Assembly (NCBI RefSeq): GCF_900109295.1
Contig: NZ_FOIZ01000002.1
Span: 558,001 to 622,000, forward strand
Direction: 5' to 3'
Source: Cognatiyoonia koreensis
GTDB lineage: Bacteria; Pseudomonadota; Alphaproteobacteria; Rhodobacterales; Rhodobacteraceae
Length of the DNA stretch: 64,000 nucleotides
In this document: positions 44,247 through 54,806 of the stretch, piece after piece
Numbering within the stretch: the first letter of the stretch is position 1
How the letters are laid out: each line of letters begins with the position of its first letter
Position numbers and translations under genes: made by a program
Notes under the pieces: generated by a model
Seen by the model: only the letters and a program-made list of their open reading frames with translations
Told to the model about the DNA's origin: nothing
Database searches by the model: none

Positions 44247-45068
44247 ATGTTCGAAGCCAATATGCGCCAAAGCCGGGCCCGCGGGGCCTTTGCCATGCTG
44301 GAGCTGATTTATCACAGCACCGTGCGGGATGTGCGCAAGACCCATCGCAACGCCTTTGTCGGGCTATTGATGAACATGATGCAGACGATTGTCTTCGTAC
44401 TGGCGTTTTATGCGATGTTTTCGATCCTTGGCATGCGGGGAAGCGCGATCCGGGGTGATTTCCTTCTTTATATCATGTCCGGCATCTTTCTGTTCATGAC
44501 CCATACCAAAGCGATGGCCGCTGTCGTGCGATCTGAAGGGCCAGCGTCACCTATGATGCAGCATGCCCCGATGACGACATTTATCGCTATCACGGCAGCA
44601 GCACTTTCGTCGCTCTATCTCCAGCTCTTGTCCTTGCTGACGGTTCTATTCATTTATCATGTCCTCGTTACACCCGTCGTCATCGACGATCCGTTCGGCG
44701 CGATGGGCATGTTGTTGGCAGCATGGTTTTCAGGGTGTGGCGTCGGAATGATCTTTCTGGCGATCAAGCCTTGGGCACCTGATGTCGTCACGGTGGCAAC
44801 CAACGTTTATGCGCGGGTGAATATGGTCGCATCGGGCAAGATGTTCGTTGCCAATTCCTTGCCAAGCTCCATGCTGGCACTTTTTGACTGGAATCCGTTG
44901 TTTCATACGATCGATCAAGCGCGCGGTTACATATTCCTACATTACAACCCCCACTTTAGTTCAGCCATTTATCCTGTCTACATTGGACTGGGACTATTGA
45001 TGATCGGAATGATGGGCGAATTCTACACCCGCAGAAACGCATCGATTTCCTGGAACGCAGGACGCTAG
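44247..45068 (+). CDS. ABC-2 type permease, capsule/polysaccharide exporter-like (KpsM family)
   Basis: A 273-residue membrane protein with six hydrophobic segments and an N-terminal cytoplasmic amphipathic region (MLELIYHSTVRDVRKTHRNAF), as in KpsM/Wzm permeases. These export capsule or O-antigen with a separate ATPase (KpsT/Wzt), but no such ATPase gene is next to it; only lptB is present in the window. It is divergent from cysQ across a 137-base gap. The ATPase partner must be elsewhere, or this copy is an orphan. Confidence 0.88.
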   Translation: MFEANMRQSRARGAFAMLELIYHSTVRDVRKTHRNAFVGLLMNMMQTIVFVLAFYAMFSILGMRGSAIRGDFLLYIMSGIFLFMTHTKAMAAVVRSEGPASPMMQHAPMTTFIAITAAALSSLYLQLLSLLTVLFIYHVLVTPVVIDDPFGAMGMLLAAWFSGCGVGMIFLAIKPWAPDVVTVATNVYARVNMVASGKMFVANSLPSSMLALFDWNPLFHTIDQARGYIFLHYNPHFSSAIYPVYIGLGLLMIGMMGEFYTRRNASISWNAGR

Positions 45069-45244
45069 ATCGAACATTTACAGCATACGACATACGGAAA
45101 ACTCTGACCGCCTTTCAAAAAGTTTGCGCGGTCAGGGCCTGCCTTCGGGTGTCGCAAAGGACCGATCCGGGAAAAGATCAGTTCGGTGGGGGATATCGGC
45201 GCAACATAACCGTGGTTTTTGAGTCATTTCCACGACTTCAACCG

Positions 45245-45273
45245 CTTGCAGCCCTCAAGACCCGCACCTATAT
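45245..45273 (+). promoter_or_regulatory. Sigma-32 (RpoH) heat-shock promoter for dnaK-dnaJ
   Basis: CTTG (45245-45248), an 18-base spacer and CCTATAT (45267-45273) exactly match the alphaproteobacterial RpoH consensus CTTG-N17/18-CYTATNT. It sits about 100 bases before the dnaK ATG in a 305-base gap that otherwise shows no gene. Matching the class by eye is strong; transcription start is not shown. Confidence 0.75.
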
Positions 45274-45373
45274 ACCGTTCGATCACGGGCCAACCGGCTC
45301 AACTACAGAACTGGCGCGGGTGCCGAAACGGGTTCGCGTCGCTCAAACCGCTTAAATCATGAGGGATTTGAAA

Positions 45374-47290
45374 ATGGCTAAAGTCATCGGTATCGACCTT
45401 GGTACGACAAACTCCTGCGTTGCCATCATGGATGGTTCTAAACCGCGGGTAATTGAAAATGCAGAAGGCGCGCGGACGACACCGTCTATCGTTGCTTTCA
45501 CAGACGACGAACGCCTCGTTGGCCAGCCGGCCAAGCGTCAGGCCGTCACCAATCCAGAAAACACAATCTTTGCTGTGAAGCGTCTGATCGGCCGCCGGTT
45601 CGACGACAAGCATCTTGCGAAAGACAAGAAGAACATGCCGTTCCAGGTCGTCGATGGCGGCAATGGTGATGCATGGGTTGAATCCAAGGGTGAGAAGTAC
45701 TCCCCTTCGCAGATTTCTGCATTCATTCTTGGCAAGATGAAAGAAACAGCCGAGTCATATCTTGGCGAAGACGTAACGCAGGCTGTCATTACCGTGCCTG
45801 CTTACTTCAACGACGCCCAGCGTCAGGCGACGAAGGATGCCGGCAAGATCGCCGGTCTCGAAGTGCTGCGCATCATCAACGAACCAACAGCAGCCGCACT
45901 TGCCTATGGTTTGGACAAGACCGAAACAAAAACCATCGCAGTCTACGACCTTGGTGGTGGTACTTTCGATGTCACCATCCTCGAAATCGATGACGGCCTG
46001 TTTGAAGTGAAATCAACCAACGGTGACACGTTCCTTGGTGGTGAAGACTTCGACATGCGGATCGTCAATTACCTCGCTGACGAGTTTAAGAAAGAGCACT
46101 CCGTCGATCTGACCAAGGACAAGATGGCGCTGCAGCGTCTGAAGGAAGCTGCCGAAAAGGCAAAGATCGAACTGTCTTCCTCTTCGTCTACTGAAATCAA
46201 CCAACCGTTTATCTCGATGGGTTCTAACGGCGCGCCATTGCACATGGTGATGAAACTGACACGCGCAAAGCTGGAAAGCCTTGTTTCCGATCTGATCAAA
46301 TCGTCGATGAAACCTTGCCAAGCCGCATTGAAGGACGCCGGTCTTTCAGCATCCGACATCGACGAAGTCGTCCTTGTCGGGGGTATGACACGTATGCCCC
46401 GCGTGCAGGAAGAAGTTGAAAAATTCTTTGGCAAGAAGCCGCACCAGGGCGTGAACCCTGATGAGGTCGTTGCCATGGGTGCCGCCATTCAGGCCGGTGT
46501 TCTGCAGGGCGACGTCAAAGACGTTGTTCTGCTGGACGTCACACCATTGTCGTTGGGTATTGAAACGCTGGGCGGTGTCTTCACTCGTCTGATCGACCGG
46601 AACACGACGATCCCGACAAAGAAATCGCAGACATTCTCAACCGCTGAGGACAACCAGAATGCCGTGACATTGCGCGTATTCCAAGGTGAGCGTGAGATGG
46701 CTGCCGACAACAAGATGCTCGGTCAATTCAATCTCGAGGACATTCCTCCTGCACCACGCGGCATGCCACAGATTGAAGTGACATTCGACATCGACGCCAA
46801 CGGCATCGTATCGGTCGCAGCCAAAGACAAGGGCACTGGCAAAGAGCAGTCCATCACCATTCAGGCCTCTGGTGGTCTGTCTGATGAAGACATCGAAAAG
46901 ATGGTCAAGGACGCAGAAGAGAACGCGGAAGCCGATAAAGAACGCCGTGAACTGGTCGACGCCCGCAACCAGGCGGAAAGCCTCATTCACTCGACCGAGA
47001 AGTCGCTGGAAGAGCATGGCGAGAAGGTTGATCCATCAACCGTTGAAGCCATCGAACTGGCCATCGCCGCACTCAAGGACGATCTTGAGAAGGACGATGT
47101 GGCGGCCGACAAGCTGAAGTCTGGCGTCCAGAATGTGACCGAAGCCGCGATGAAGCTGGGCGAAGCGATCTACAAGGCCTCGCAGGAAGCCGAAGACGGT
47201 GTCGAGAACCCTGATCAAGCGCGCGCTGCCGACGAAGACGACATCGTTGATGCCGACTTCGAAGATCTTGGCGACGAAAAGCGCGACTAA
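45374..47290 (+). CDS. dnaK: Molecular chaperone DnaK (Hsp70)
   Basis: A 638-residue Hsp70 with all hallmarks: [12 protein letters not shown] at the N-terminus, [24 protein letters not shown] and the terminal [10 protein letters not shown]. It binds unfolded proteins in an ATP cycle with DnaJ and GrpE. The ATG at 45374 has GAGGG upstream; five codons before it (MRDLK) are open but unlikely. dnaJ follows across a hairpin-containing 76-base gap. Confidence 0.97.
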   Translation: MAKVIGIDLGTTNSCVAIMDGSKPRVIENAEGARTTPSIVAFTDDERLVGQPAKRQAVTNPENTIFAVKRLIGRRFDDKHLAKDKKNMPFQVVDGGNGDAWVESKGEKYSPSQISAFILGKMKETAESYLGEDVTQAVITVPAYFNDAQRQATKDAGKIAGLEVLRIINEPTAAALAYGLDKTETKTIAVYDLGGGTFDVTILEIDDGLFEVKSTNGDTFLGGEDFDMRIVNYLADEFKKEHSVDLTKDKMALQRLKEAAEKAKIELSSSSSTEINQPFISMGSNGAPLHMVMKLTRAKLESLVSDLIKSSMKPCQAALKDAGLSASDIDEVVLVGGMTRMPRVQEEVEKFFGKKPHQGVNPDEVVAMGAAIQAGVLQGDVKDVVLLDVTPLSLGIETLGGVFTRLIDRNTTIPTKKSQTFSTAEDNQNAVTLRVFQGEREMAADNKMLGQFNLEDIPPAPRGMPQIEVTFDIDANGIVSVAAKDKGTGKEQSITIQASGGLSDEDIEKMVKDAEENAEADKERRELVDARNQAESLIHSTEKSLEEHGEKVDPSTVEAIELAIAALKDDLEKDDVAADKLKSGVQNVTEAAMKLGEAIYKASQEAEDGVENPDQARAADEDDIVDADFEDLGDEKRD

Positions 47291-47309
47291 GGCACCGACC
47301 TGAAGAGTG

Positions 47310-47338
47310 AAGACCGGCCCCCGCACCGGGCCGGTCTT
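47310..47338 (+). terminator. dnaK-dnaJ intergenic hairpin (terminator or attenuator)
   Basis: A perfect 11-base stem AAGACCGGCCC/GGGCCGGTCTT with a 7-base loop, 20 bases after the dnaK stop, followed by T-rich sequence. It would reduce read-through to dnaJ so that DnaK is made in excess, as known in other bacteria. Confidence 0.7.
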
Positions 47339-47366
47339 TCCACTTTCCCCAAAGGGAAATCACGAC

Positions 47367-48515
47367 ATGGCAAAACGCGACTACTACGAAACGCTCGGGG
47401 TCTCGAAAGGCGCAAGCGCGGACGAGATCAAGAAAGCCTATCGCCAAAAGGCGAAAGAGCTGCACCCAGACCGCAACGCAGACAATCCCAAAGCCGAGGC
47501 CCAGTTCAAGGAAGCGAACGAGGCCTACGAAGTGCTGAAGGACGCCGATAAAAAAGCGGCCTACGACCGCTTTGGACATGCCGCATTCGAAGGTGGCATG
47601 GGCGGCGGCGGTGGTCCACGCGGTGGCGGCATGGGTCAGGGCGATTTCGCTTCTGCTTTCTCTGACGTATTCGATGACCTATTCGGCGATATGATGGGTG
47701 GCCGTCGTGGCGGTGCCGGTTCACGTGCGCAACGCGGCAATGATCTGCGCTACAATCTGCGCATCAACCTCGAAGACGCTTATGCTGGCATGTCCAAGAC
47801 CATAAATGTTCCGACGGCCGTTAGCTGTAGCAGCTGTAAAGGGACCGGTGCCGAGGGTGGCAGCGAACCACAGACCTGCCCGACCTGTTCTGGCATGGGT
47901 AAAGTGCGTGCGCAGCAAGGTTTCTTCACAGTCGAGCGGACATGCCCGACCTGTAACGGCCTTGGCCAGACGATAAAAGATCCGTGCAAGTCCTGTCACG
48001 GTGCGGGTCGCATTGAGAAAGAGAAATCGCTTTCGGTAAATATCCCGGCCGGCGTCGAGACCGGCACTCGTATTCGCCTTGCTGGCGAGGGTGAGGCCGG
48101 TATGCGCGGCGGGCCAACAGGCGATTTGTATATCTTCATTGAGGTTAACGAACACGCGCTTTTTGAACGTGAGTCGACGAACCTGTTTTGCCGCGTTCCT
48201 GTCAGCATCGCCTCTGCCGCTTTGGGCGGAGAGATCGAAGTGCCGACAATCGACGGGGGGCGATCACGCGTAAAAATCCCTGAAGGCTCACAGACGGGAC
48301 GCCAGATGCGCCTGCGCGGCAAGGGCATGCCTGCCCTGCGTGGTGGCGGACGTGGCGACATGTTCATCGAACTGCAGGTTGAGACGCCTGTGAACTTGAC
48401 GGCGCGGCAAAAAGAAATTCTCAAGGAATTTGACACGATCAAGGCGGACAACAACCCGCAGGGGTCGAGCTTCTTTTCAAGTGTGAAGAGCTTCTGGGAC
48501 TCGATGAAAGGGTAA
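47367..48515 (+). CDS. dnaJ: Chaperone DnaJ (Hsp40)
   Basis: A 382-residue type I DnaJ: J domain with HPDRN, Gly-rich segment (GGGMGQGDF), four CxxCxGxG zinc motifs ([32 protein letters not shown]) and the C-terminal substrate-binding domain. It delivers clients to DnaK and stimulates ATP hydrolysis. ATG at 47367 (MAKRDYY) follows AAAGGGAAA; the frame further upstream crosses the hairpin and is not coding. Confidence 0.96.
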   Translation: MAKRDYYETLGVSKGASADEIKKAYRQKAKELHPDRNADNPKAEAQFKEANEAYEVLKDADKKAAYDRFGHAAFEGGMGGGGGPRGGGMGQGDFASAFSDVFDDLFGDMMGGRRGGAGSRAQRGNDLRYNLRINLEDAYAGMSKTINVPTAVSCSSCKGTGAEGGSEPQTCPTCSGMGKVRAQQGFFTVERTCPTCNGLGQTIKDPCKSCHGAGRIEKEKSLSVNIPAGVETGTRIRLAGEGEAGMRGGPTGDLYIFIEVNEHALFERESTNLFCRVPVSIASAALGGEIEVPTIDGGRSRVKIPEGSQTGRQMRLRGKGMPALRGGGRGDMFIELQVETPVNLTARQKEILKEFDTIKADNNPQGSSFFSSVKSFWDSMKG

Positions 48516-48557
48516 TTCCTTAACCATCCGGTAACTGATCTTCGGCAATGTGGGGAA

Positions 48558-49298
48558 ATGCCCCATTTCGCCGAAGCTCCCTCTCTTTTTGAACACGACG
48601 AAACCCCAATACCCGTGGGTAAGGCGCCTTCCTACATCAAGGATCATCGCAAACGACTTCGCGAACGGTTCTTGAATGGCGGGGCTTCCGCTGTACCCGA
48701 TTACGAACTACTTGAACTTGTTCTGTTTCGTGCGATCCCCCGGCAGGACGTGAAACCACTGGCACGCGCGTTGATAGACCAATTTGGTGACTTTAATCGT
48801 GTTCTTGCTGCTGCGCCCAGCGCATTGCGCAAAGTGAACGGCGTTGGTGATGCAGTGGCACTGGAATTGAAAATCGTAGAGGCTGCGGCTCACCGTCTTG
48901 CCCGTTCAAAAGTGATGAAACGGCATGTCATTTCGTCTTGGCAGTCGCTGATTGATTACTGCCATACGGTCATGGCGCACCGGGATACGGAACAGTTCCG
49001 TGTCCTGTTTCTGGACACTAAGAACGTACTGATTGCAGACGAGGAACAGGCGCAAGGGACCGTCGATCATGTGCCAGTCTATCCACGAGAAGTTGTTAAA
49101 CGTGCCCTTGAACTGAACGCGGCAAGTATCCTGCTCGTGCACAACCATCCGTCGGGCGATCCGACCCCGTCACAATCCGACATCGAAATGACAAATCTGA
49201 TCGCCAACGCGGCGCAGGCTTTAAACATTACCGTGCACGATCATCTGATCATTGGCAAAAGCGCTGAGTTGAGTTTTCGGGCGGAAGGATTGCTTTAA
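48558..49298 (+). CDS. radC: RadC-family JAB domain protein
   Basis: A 246-residue RadC/DUF2466 protein: helix-hairpin-helix-like N-terminus (VNGVGDAVALELKIVE) and a C-terminal JAB/MPN domain with the metal signature LVHNHPSGDPTPSQSD. Its role in DNA repair is uncertain. It starts 42 bases after dnaJ. The stop codon overlaps that of the convergent OmpA gene by 2-3 bases. Confidence 0.92.
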   Translation: MPHFAEAPSLFEHDETPIPVGKAPSYIKDHRKRLRERFLNGGASAVPDYELLELVLFRAIPRQDVKPLARALIDQFGDFNRVLAAAPSALRKVNGVGDAVALELKIVEAAAHRLARSKVMKRHVISSWQSLIDYCHTVMAHRDTEQFRVLFLDTKNVLIADEEQAQGTVDHVPVYPREVVKRALELNAASILLVHNHPSGDPTPSQSDIEMTNLIANAAQALNITVHDHLIIGKSAELSFRAEGLL

Positions 49299-50869
49299 TC
49301 AACCCAAAGCTCGACTCGACGGTTCAGCTCGCGTCCCCAGGACGTATCATCGCAGCCCATGGGCAAAGCCTCGCCAAAGGCTTCTGTATCAATCGTTACA
49401 GTGTCACGCACATCTCCGATCAGGGTCACCAGTGCACGTTTTACAGACTCCGCTCTCTCTTCGGACAGTAATCTATTGGCATTTGCATCACCCCGCCCGT
49501 CGCTGAAACCGATCAGCATGATGGATCGCCCCTCGTAACGACCCTTTCGCAGAGACTGGGCTAGATCAAGCAAGCCAGACCGGGATTGTGCGTCCAATCG
49601 CGAGGAACCTGCTTCGAAGCGGAACGTAGTGGACAAACGCGTGCGCGGCTTCATGATCGCGACCATACGCTGCAATTCCTCAAGCGGAATCTCGTCTCCT
49701 GCAAGCGTGATGGCCGTCGCAAACCTTTGTCCCTGATCTGCAAGCGGTATTGGAACAGGACCGGGATCGACAAACCCACTCCGCCGCACAACGAGTTGCG
49801 ACTCTGGCGTGCGCAGCCACGTCAAAAACTCGCGCAAGATCGGAGCCTGTCGGCGCTGCGGCAAATATAGGAAAAGCGGCATGGTTAACGGGTAATCCTC
49901 TGCCTTTAACGTTTCGGCGCGCGGCAACAAAGAGAAACCGCATTGATCCGTCAAGGCGAGTTGCTGGGCGAAAACAGCTTTTCCCCAAGGCACAATTCCC
50001 AGCGCATTCGGATCTTCGGCGACGGCAGCGACAAGATCAGCTAGCGTTGCGTGATAGCGTACATCTTCAGTCAGGGGCCGGTTCATCCTTGCAACCACCG
50101 AGTCGAGAAAGCCCTGTGCCAGACCCGATGATGGATCCATCAGATTCACTGTGATCCTGCCCGGTGCGCCGCCGACTTCGGTCCAATCGCGAATTCCACC
50201 TGTGTAGACACGAGACAGATCACGCAATGAAATACCGGGAACATTACGTCCTGGCGCGACGATCGGGACAAGCCCGTCCAGCGCCACAATGCGACTCTGT
50301 CGTCCATCATCAAGTCGCCCGATCCCGAGACCATCAGCAACGGCGACCTCGCTTTCGCGGACTTCACGGACAGACATGACAAGATCAGCTTCATGCGCAA
50401 TAAGGTCGGCAAATCCTTCATCGGTCGTGCTGCTGCGAATTGTAAAATCCGCCACATGATCGTCGTCTTGAAAAAGAGACAGAGTCGCGTGTGTTGAATC
50501 GATCTGCGCGAACGCGACACGATATCCCATACTACGTCCGAACCCTTCGATCAGGCCCGGCAGCAAGATTTCTGCCATACGTGATGCACCGGACAACCGG
50601 ATTGTCGGAACAAAGCTGTCGGGATCAGGACAATCATCACCGGTACAGGTCATGTCGCCATAGCGAACCGTCAATGGACCGTAAGGACTTTCCATCTGCA
50701 AATAGGTGCCGTCATACCCTATGAAACGACCCGTCAGGGTCAGATTCCCGTTAGCCGAGGTCACGGTAATTTCTGCCGCGGCCGATAGAGTGGGCCACAG
50801 AAAAAGGGCGGCGCAAAGCACTGCACGTTTGAATTTCTGAATGTGGTAGCGCTGGAATCGCCAAATCAT
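49295..50869 (-). CDS. Second phosphate-binding-like (PBP) and OmpA fusion protein
   Basis: A 524-residue paralogue of the protein at 7932-9527 with the same order: signal peptide (cleavage near LSAAA), beta-rich module ending CTGDDCP (about 75-81), PBP domain (about 90-365, VYTGGIRDWTEVGG) and OmpA domain (FEAGSSRLDAQS, GFSDGRGDANAN, LNRRVELW). Export and cell-wall anchoring are expected; ligand unknown. The start overlaps the stop of the upstream 314-residue gene (ATGA), so the pair is translated together. Unlike the first copy, no kinase or GTPase gene is adjacent. Confidence 0.87.
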   Translation of the reverse strand: MIWRFQRYHIQKFKRAVLCAALFLWPTLSAAAEITVTSANGNLTLTGRFIGYDGTYLQMESPYGPLTVRYGDMTCTGDDCPDPDSFVPTIRLSGASRMAEILLPGLIEGFGRSMGYRVAFAQIDSTHATLSLFQDDDHVADFTIRSSTTDEGFADLIAHEADLVMSVREVRESEVAVADGLGIGRLDDGRQSRIVALDGLVPIVAPGRNVPGISLRDLSRVYTGGIRDWTEVGGAPGRITVNLMDPSSGLAQGFLDSVVARMNRPLTEDVRYHATLADLVAAVAEDPNALGIVPWGKAVFAQQLALTDQCGFSLLPRAETLKAEDYPLTMPLFLYLPQRRQAPILREFLTWLRTPESQLVVRRSGFVDPGPVPIPLADQGQRFATAITLAGDEIPLEELQRMVAIMKPRTRLSTTFRFEAGSSRLDAQSRSGLLDLAQSLRKGRYEGRSIMLIGFSDGRGDANANRLLSEERAESVKRALVTLIGDVRDTVTIDTEAFGEALPMGCDDTSWGRELNRRVELWVD

Positions 50870-51810
50870 CTTGCGGCGAGTGTCAGGTCCTCGAACAGGT
50901 TTTTCAACTGAAGAAATTCACCAACATTGTCGCAGCCCGGAACCCGCATCGAGATGTTACGCGCTGCGGGTGGGTGATCAGGGCTGAGTTGGATACTTTG
51001 TGCCGCAACGTTGCGGCCACAATTGTCTGCCGTGATCTCCGCTTTGACGCTCAGGGCGACATCGCCGTCATGTAAGCTCATACCGGATGGAAAGGTGTAA
51101 ACCTGAACGCGCATTGGCGCTGCATCCTGGAGTGTACCAAGTTGGGTCAGAAATCCGCCAACGCCGTCGATTGTGACTTCTGGTGAGCGACTTGCTGCTG
51201 CCCAGACGTGTCCTTCGCCACCGACGTCTGATCCGAATTCGAGTGCATGAAGTTGGAATTCCGTTGTTCCACTCCACTGCAGTACTGCACGATCATACTT
51301 GGAAAGGTCCGGGACTCCTGTAATCGCGACGACGCCTGTCCCCTGTTCTAACGTGGCAAGAAAGAAAGCCTCCTTGGATAGCGCTGGCACCGCGACGTCA
51401 AGATGGCCAGTCGCATCCGTGTATGTCTGAAATTTTAGGCCCTGATGTTGGATAAGTACGAGGGACTCTGAATGGCAAGGTGCCTCGAGAACGAGGTTGA
51501 CCATTGCGGCTACACTTGGTGCCGCTTCAAACGTGATTTCGCAGCCTGCGTCTGCACCGTCTTCTGAGAGTGGTGCCATCATGTCAGGAAAAACCGAACC
51601 TTCGTCGGTAATCGAATGCGGCAAGCCCGTTGCACGCACGGGTATGTAAGTGTCAAATTCTTGGAGCGCCATTTCTGGCTTTGGCGCATCAACGCCCAGC
51701 CGCGATGCAACCGCATCGCCGTTCTGCATCACGAAACCGATCCCCAGAGCAACACCAAAAGTCGCCACGATCGTGGCGTACCGTCTGGCACGAGTCCGTT
51801 GCATAGCCAC
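50866..51810 (-). CDS. Membrane-anchored protein of unknown function, partner of PBP-OmpA
   Basis: A 314-residue protein with a short basic N-terminus and one hydrophobic segment (YATIVATFGVALGIGFVM), then a large periplasmic part with a paired-Cys pattern and beta-rich sequence (ITFEAAPSVAAMVNLVLEAPC, FFLATLEQGTGVVAITG). I recognise no domain; related Rhodobacteraceae proteins are sometimes named translocase, but this is not functional evidence. An AAGGAG-like site precedes the ATG. It is coupled by overlap to the PBP-OmpA gene, suggesting a shared envelope function, and stands 94 bases from the secA 3' end. Confidence 0.7.
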   Translation of the reverse strand: MAMQRTRARRYATIVATFGVALGIGFVMQNGDAVASRLGVDAPKPEMALQEFDTYIPVRATGLPHSITDEGSVFPDMMAPLSEDGADAGCEITFEAAPSVAAMVNLVLEAPCHSESLVLIQHQGLKFQTYTDATGHLDVAVPALSKEAFFLATLEQGTGVVAITGVPDLSKYDRAVLQWSGTTEFQLHALEFGSDVGGEGHVWAAASRSPEVTIDGVGGFLTQLGTLQDAAPMRVQVYTFPSGMSLHDGDVALSVKAEITADNCGRNVAAQSIQLSPDHPPAARNISMRVPGCDNVGEFLQLKNLFEDLTLAAR

Positions 51811-51904
51811 TCCTTCCCAAGTGAGTTCTTGGCAAAGATGCGCTTTTGCCGTGGCAACAGCGCGACCGACTCAAGGTATTAACAGGACGTTAATGTGGCA
51901 GGAC

Positions 51905-54619
51905 TTAGGCGATCTTGCCGTGGCAATGCTTGAATTTCTTGCCGGACCCACAAGGGCATGCATCGTTGCGACCGGGCGAACCCCAGGTCTTGGGGTCGCC
52001 CTCAACAAACCCTTCGCGCGCTGTCGAGCCTTGACCCGTTGCATCTTCGGTTGCACGTGCTTTCGCATCCGACTGCGCTTTGATGGCGGCTTCTTGCTGC
52101 GCGCGCATCTGTGCGACAAGTTGTTCCTGCTCTTCCTTGCTCATGGGGCGAATTTGACCCAGCTTCTGCGTCACATCGGTACGCAGTGTATCAAGGAGTT
52201 TTTCAAAAAGCTGAAAGCCTTCGGTCTTATACTCGTTCAGCGGATCACGCTGTGCGTAGCCCCGGAAACCAACAACTGAACGCAGGTGTTCAAGCGTTAG
52301 CAAATGCTCGCGCCATTTCGCATCAATCGTTTGTAGCAATATCTGCTTTTCAACGCTGCGCATTGTGTCTTCGCCAAAGGCCGCGGTCTTCTCGTCCATG
52401 TGCTTTTGCGCGGCTTCTTCAAGGCGTTCGATGATCGTGTCATCATCGACACCTTCTTCCTCGGCCCATTTCATGACGGGAACATCAATGCCCAGATTCT
52501 GAATTACGGCAGCATAAAGCCCTTCAGTGTCCCACTGGTCGGCATAAGAGTTCGCCGGCATGTATTGAGTCACGATATCTTCGATCACCTGATTGCGCAT
52601 ATCGGTGGTGATTTCGGACACGTCTTTGGCTTCCATGATTTCCAGACGTTGCGAAAAAATTACCTTCCGCTGCTCGTTCATCACGTCATCGAATTTCAGC
52701 AGTTGCTTGCGGATATCGAAGTTCCGACCCTCGACCTTGGCCTGCGCACGTTCCAGCGATTTGTTCACCCACGGATGAATGATGGCTTCGCCTTCTTTCA
52801 TACCCAGTGTGGACAGGACCTTGTCGAGCCGTTCGGACCCGAAAATTCGCATCAGGTCGTCATCAAGTGACAGGAAGAACGAAGACCGCCCAGGGTCACC
52901 TTGCCGTCCGGAACGGCCGCGCAACTGGTTGTCGATCCGGCGGCTTTCGTGACGCTCAGTCGCTAGAACATAAAGCCCTCCGGCATCTTTGACCTTTTGT
53001 TCGTCATCTGCGTGTGCAGCTTCGATGCGGGTGCGGATAATATCCGGGTCGGTGTCCGGTTCTGCGGCAATGGCTGCTTGAATTTCGATTTCGACATTAC
53101 CGCCCAGCTTGATGTCTGTGCCACGACCGGCCATGTTCGTAGCAATCGTGACAGCACCCAGTTTGCCCGCATCTGCAATGATCTGAGCTTCTTTTTCGTG
53201 TTCGCGCGCGTTCAGAACGTTGTGGGTGATCTCCGCTTCGGTCAGAAGCTTTGACAGATAGTCGGACTTTTCGATCGAGGTTGTTCCGACCAGCGTTGGC
53301 TGACCCTTGGCATTCGCTTTCTTGATCTGTTCAAGCACACCATCAAACTTTTCCTTTGACGTACGATAGACCTGATCGTTTTCGTCGATCCGTGCGATGG
53401 GTTTGTTTGTTGGAATTTCTACAACCCCAAGGCCATAAATCTCCTGGAATTCTTCGGCTTCCGTCAAAGCGGTGCCCGTCATCCCCGACAATTTCTCATA
53501 AAGTCGGAAATAGTTTTGGAAAGTCACGGACGCGAGAGTCACGTTCTCTGGCTTGATATCGACACCTTCTTTGGCTTCGATGGCTTGATGCAAGCCATCT
53601 GACAGGCGCCGACCCACCATCATGCGTCCTGTAAACTCGTCGATCAGAACCACCTCACCGTCGCGCACGATGTAGTCTTTGTCTTTTGTGAAAAGCTTGT
53701 GCGCCCGCAAACCCTGGCTGACATGGTGCACCAGTGTCGCGCTTTCAGGATCGTAGAGTGTCTGGCCTTCAGGCAGCAAGCCCATCGCGGACAGTTGCGT
53801 TTCAAGGTAGTCGTTGCCTTCGTCAGTGAAGGACGCTTGCCGGGTCTTTTCGTCAAGTTCGAAGTGCAGTGCCTCGATCCCCGGAATGACCTTGTCGATC
53901 TGGCGATACATCTCAGAACGGTCCTGCGCGGGCCCGGAGATAATAAGTGGCGTGCGTGCTTCATCGATAAGGATCGAGTCGACCTCGTCCACGATGGCAT
54001 AGTGGTGAGCGCGCTGATACATCTGGTCCAGTTCGGACTTCATGTTGTCGCGCAGATAGTCGAAACCCAGTTCGTTGTTCGTCGCGTAGGTGACGTCACA
54101 CTTATACGCTGCCTTCTTTTCATCGTCGGGTTGCTGGGGCACCACAACGCCGGTTGTCAGACCGAGCGCACTATAGACCTTGCTCATCCAATCCGCATCG
54201 CGACGCGCAAGATAGTCGTTGACCGTGACGATGTGAACGCCCTTCCCCGTCAATGCATTCAAATATGCAGGGAAAGTCGCGACAAGGGTTTTGCCCTCGC
54301 CCGTCTTCATTTCTGAAATATTGCCCTGATGCAGAAATATCCCGCCAATCAACTGCGTATCGAATGCGCGCAGACCCAGCGCGCGTTTGGCAGCCTCGCG
54401 GCAGTTGGCAAAAGCCTCTGGAAGAACGGCGTCCAAACTTTCTCCACCCATGACGCGTTTGGCTAGCGCCTCGGTCTTTTCCTTGATCTGCTCGTCCGTC
54501 TGCGCTGCGAACTCTTCCTCGAGCGCATTGATCTGAGCCACGATTCCGCGCACCGATTTTATCTTGCGGTCGTTTGACGTCCCAAAGACCTTTTTCGTTA
54601 TCGTACCAAGACCGAGCAT
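51905..54619 (-). CDS. secA: Preprotein translocase ATPase SecA
   Basis: A 904-residue SecA: N-terminal Walker [32 protein letters not shown], helicase motif [10 protein letters not shown] and a C-terminal zinc tail [14 protein letters not shown]. It pushes preproteins through SecYEG. Length is typical for the group. Expression starts in the 187-base region shared with the divergent parvulin gene. Confidence 0.97.
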   Translation of the reverse strand: MLGLGTITKKVFGTSNDRKIKSVRGIVAQINALEEEFAAQTDEQIKEKTEALAKRVMGGESLDAVLPEAFANCREAAKRALGLRAFDTQLIGGIFLHQGNISEMKTGEGKTLVATFPAYLNALTGKGVHIVTVNDYLARRDADWMSKVYSALGLTTGVVVPQQPDDEKKAAYKCDVTYATNNELGFDYLRDNMKSELDQMYQRAHHYAIVDEVDSILIDEARTPLIISGPAQDRSEMYRQIDKVIPGIEALHFELDEKTRQASFTDEGNDYLETQLSAMGLLPEGQTLYDPESATLVHHVSQGLRAHKLFTKDKDYIVRDGEVVLIDEFTGRMMVGRRLSDGLHQAIEAKEGVDIKPENVTLASVTFQNYFRLYEKLSGMTGTALTEAEEFQEIYGLGVVEIPTNKPIARIDENDQVYRTSKEKFDGVLEQIKKANAKGQPTLVGTTSIEKSDYLSKLLTEAEITHNVLNAREHEKEAQIIADAGKLGAVTIATNMAGRGTDIKLGGNVEIEIQAAIAAEPDTDPDIIRTRIEAAHADDEQKVKDAGGLYVLATERHESRRIDNQLRGRSGRQGDPGRSSFFLSLDDDLMRIFGSERLDKVLSTLGMKEGEAIIHPWVNKSLERAQAKVEGRNFDIRKQLLKFDDVMNEQRKVIFSQRLEIMEAKDVSEITTDMRNQVIEDIVTQYMPANSYADQWDTEGLYAAVIQNLGIDVPVMKWAEEEGVDDDTIIERLEEAAQKHMDEKTAAFGEDTMRSVEKQILLQTIDAKWREHLLTLEHLRSVVGFRGYAQRDPLNEYKTEGFQLFEKLLDTLRTDVTQKLGQIRPMSKEEQEQLVAQMRAQQEAAIKAQSDAKARATEDATGQGSTAREGFVEGDPKTWGSPGRNDACPCGSGKKFKHCHGKIA

Positions 54620-54770
54620 TTTCTCTCCGCGCAGCGCATTCGCGCTTGTCTAACATCTATTTGAGAGGAGGTTGCTTGTAGGCCACTGGACTGCAGCCTA
54701 AACAGGGTCAAATGACAGCCCCCTCATGGGACATCCATCGCATGTAAGGGGCCTGTAATACGGTGTCAAC

Positions 54771-54788
54771 GTCGCGCCCTGTCGCGAC
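54771..54788. promoter_or_regulatory. Inverted repeat between secA and parvulin genes
   Basis: GTCGCG-CCCTGT-CGCGAC, a perfect 6-base inverted repeat with 6-base spacer, ends about 18 bases before the parvulin ATG in the divergent 187-base region. It may be an operator or leader structure; no factor can be named. Confidence 0.3.
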
Positions 54789-54806
54789 CTATCAAGGGAA
54801 CGATTT

